Source of the DNA: Microcyclospora pomicola
Taxonomy: Eukaryota; Ascomycota; Dothideomycetes; Capnodiales
Length of the DNA: 64,000 nt
NCBI GenBank assembly: GCA_002786065.1
Contig: NHNY01000020.1
Span: 310,001-374,000 of the forward strand
Reading direction: 5' to 3'
Below are positions 62,623-64,000 of the stretch, piece after piece (within the stretch, counting starts at the first letter, position 1; the number at the start of each line of letters is the position of its first letter). Under the pieces are notes generated by a model. The model saw nothing but the letters and a program-made list of their open reading frames with translations, did not search any database and had not been told where the DNA came from. The position numbers were made by a program, and so were the translations under genes.

Positions 62623-63408
62623 ATGCCGAACGCATTGGTCGTCGGCGCCACTCGTGGACTGGGGTTTGAGCTGGCTAAGTACTACCAGAAACTCGGATAC
62701 AAAGTTACCGGTACCGCCAGATCATCAAGTCCCAAAGATGCCCCCCAAGACATCAGCTGGATTTCTGGAGTCGATGTCAGCGAGGAATCTGCAGGCAAGA
62801 CGATCGTGGAAGGGTTGAACAGCATCAAGCAAGATGTCGTCCTTCTCACTGCTGGGTTCTTTGGAAAGGAAAGCTTCGACGAGCCAGACTACGACGCCGA
62901 GGTCAAGATGTACAAAACGTCAGCCATTGCACCAGTCTTCATCGCCCATGCTCTCGTCAAAGCAGGCATACTGAAAGAGGCCAAGGAAGGTGAGACTGGC
63001 AGCAAGTTTATCATCGTCTCGTCGGAATCTGGCAGCATCACCCTCCGACACGAGTCAGAAGGTGGTGGTATGTTCGGCCACCACGCTTCGAAAGCCGCCT
63101 CCAACATGGTCGGCAAGCTGCTTTCGCTCGATCTCAAATCCAAGAATGTTGCGGTCGGTATCGTTCACCCAGGATTCATGCGGACGGAAATGACGGCAAG
63201 CGTGGGATTTGATCAGTTCTGGGATGATGGAGGAGCTGTCACGCCTGATGTGGCGGCCAAGTCATTGGCGGATTGGGTGGAAAAGGAGTTCGACATTGAG
63301 AAGACTGGGGAGTACTGGGCTCCTCGTGGGCCGGGAGACATCGGTACTGCAGAGCCAGTTTTGGGGCCCAAAAGCCAACTGTCTACTCCTCTACACTTAC
63401 CATGGTGA
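62623..63408 (+). CDS. Short-chain dehydrogenase/reductase with atypical His-x3-Lys motif (261 aa)
   Basis: NAD(P)-binding Rossmann oxidoreductase of the classical SDR length, related to the CsgA/carbonyl-reductase-like group. Single exon. Cofactor motif VVGATRGLGFELAKYY (GxxxGxG at about 8-14), TGTARSSS suggesting NADP preference, LLTAGFFGKE in the place of NNAG, and IIVSSESGS with the catalytic Ser. The usual YxxxK is replaced by HHASK in GHHASKAASN, so the catalytic Tyr position is His. After this come VGIVHPGFMRTEMT and a tail ending STPLHLPW. Substrate unknown. Confidence 0.85.
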   Translation: MPNALVVGATRGLGFELAKYYQKLGYKVTGTARSSSPKDAPQDISWISGVDVSEESAGKTIVEGLNSIKQDVVLLTAGFFGKESFDEPDYDAEVKMYKTSAIAPVFIAHALVKAGILKEAKEGETGSKFIIVSSESGSITLRHESEGGGMFGHHASKAASNMVGKLLSLDLKSKNVAVGIVHPGFMRTEMTASVGFDQFWDDGGAVTPDVAAKSLADWVEKEFDIEKTGEYWAPRGPGDIGTAEPVLGPKSQLSTPLHLPW

Positions 63409-63825
63409 AGCGGATTCGGGTTGGATGTCAGGCTTTGTAATGGGTCCACAATGTAACGAACGATGTTAAGCAGATAGAGTCTTGGCAAGGACGCCTGATG
63501 TATATCGAAGAACAGCATACCTATAGATTGACCGGAATGATGAGGGAAGACATCAGGTGCGACACGATGAACTTGTTACTTTGCATGTGAACACTCCAAA
63601 TCCAAAGATGTTCCAAGCTGGTTCCTACCACATGCGCTTGCCTTGAACCAGTGCACGACCTCGTTGCCCCCACTCGTCCTGTGACTGCATCCACCATCAG
63701 TCCTGCCTTTCGTCTGCACGTGAACATGTAATAGAACAACGTCTTCGACCTCATCTGTCTGGGACACTTTCATCTGTCTGCATGTGCGTTTCATCGCACC
63801 AGAGGCTGAGCTTATTGACGAAGAC
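63409..63825. other. Intergenic: SDR 3' side
   Basis: 417 bp with no recognised gene; it leads to the partial gene at the right edge. Confidence 0.4.
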
Positions 63826-64000
63826 ATGGCGGAAGTGAATCAGTGGCTGCGCATGATTCAACCAACCAGAGCACGCACTCCAGCCATCGAGCAGCACGAA
63901 CATGATGAGCCCTTGACTACGACCACAAACATACCCAAGCGTGGTCTTCGACCGAAGATCTCGTCATATTTCAACCTTCATGCGGACTCTGGCCAGCTGA
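63826..64000 (+). CDS. 5' part of an unidentified gene, cut by the window end
   Basis: An ATG at 63826 opens a frame that stays open to the last base, 58 codons. It reads MAEVNQWLRMIQPTRARTPA, IEQHEHDEPLTTTTNIPKRG, LRPKISSYFNLHADSGQL. The composition is protein-like (charged, with a basic PKRGLRPK patch and SSYFN). Not recognised. The open frame and the lack of any other gene in the last 590 bp are the only support, so it could also be chance. Confidence 0.4.
   Translation, partial: MAEVNQWLRMIQPTRARTPAIEQHEHDEPLTTTTNIPKRGLRPKISSYFNLHADSGQL

Overview
This is a nuclear chromosomal segment of a filamentous ascomycete (Pezizomycotina). A Dothideomycete, perhaps near Mycosphaerellales, is my inference from gene content and style, not something the sequence proves. 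The evidence for a filamentous ascomycete is: short GT..AG introns (49-150 bp) with CTAAC/CTGAC-type branch points; fungus-specific families (WSC sensor, Zn2Cys6 regulator, fused BIO3-BIO1, CON-10-like KGG protein, Ubp2, Sys1); and dense gene packing. I see no rRNA, tRNA, CRISPR, insertion sequence, retroelement, RIP-like AT-rich block or virus-like element. About 33 complete protein genes and one partial gene can be supported. For the spliced genes I placed exon boundaries by hand from splice signals, reading phase and family conservation.

Layout, left to right. 0.4-5.3 kb: WSC cell-wall sensor and a class A FAD monooxygenase. 6.8-11.8 kb: FSH1-type serine hydrolase, then the biotin locus, with bifunctional BIO3-BIO1 head-to-head with 7-keto-8-aminopelargonate synthase, which ends in a likely peroxisomal signal. 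11.9-14.3 kb: complex I LYR subunit NDUFB9 and 2-oxoglutarate dehydrogenase E2 (KGD2) from one shared promoter. 15.2-16.9 kb: divergent histone H2A/H2B pair. 17.8-22.3 kb: ATG4 autophagy protease and G-patch/R3H protein SQS1. 23.7-27.4 kb: mitoferrin and tubulin cofactor C. 28.0-33.1 kb: MFS exporter, nitroreductase and Zn2Cys6 regulator, a possible detoxification module. 33.6-40.9 kb: complex I NDUFA11-type subunit, SYS1, SAP1-type AAA ATPase, mitochondrial AsnRS. 41.1-46.2 kb: small secreted six-cysteine protein and Ubp2-type deubiquitinase. 47.8-55.2 kb: CON-10-like protein, proline iminopeptidase, KEL3, DHR2 helicase, RPL29. 56.7-64 kb: small stress-type protein, HOP2, acyl-protein thioesterase, VPS71, a BTB-like protein, an SDR, and the 5' end of an unidentified gene running off the right edge.

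Nine gene pairs are head-to-head with 220-580 bp between start codons, and several pairs make sense together (H2A/H2B, BIO3-BIO1/BIOF, NDUFB9/KGD2, DHR2/RPL29). I found no clearly unprecedented system. The most interesting signals are nested inverted motifs in the histone promoter; the possible extension of the biotin locus by a serine hydrolase and a flavin monooxygenase, with peroxisomal targeting; the MFS/nitroreductase/regulator module with a dyad in its shared promoter; a matched pair of telomere-like boxes; and a possible orphan gene near 23 kb.
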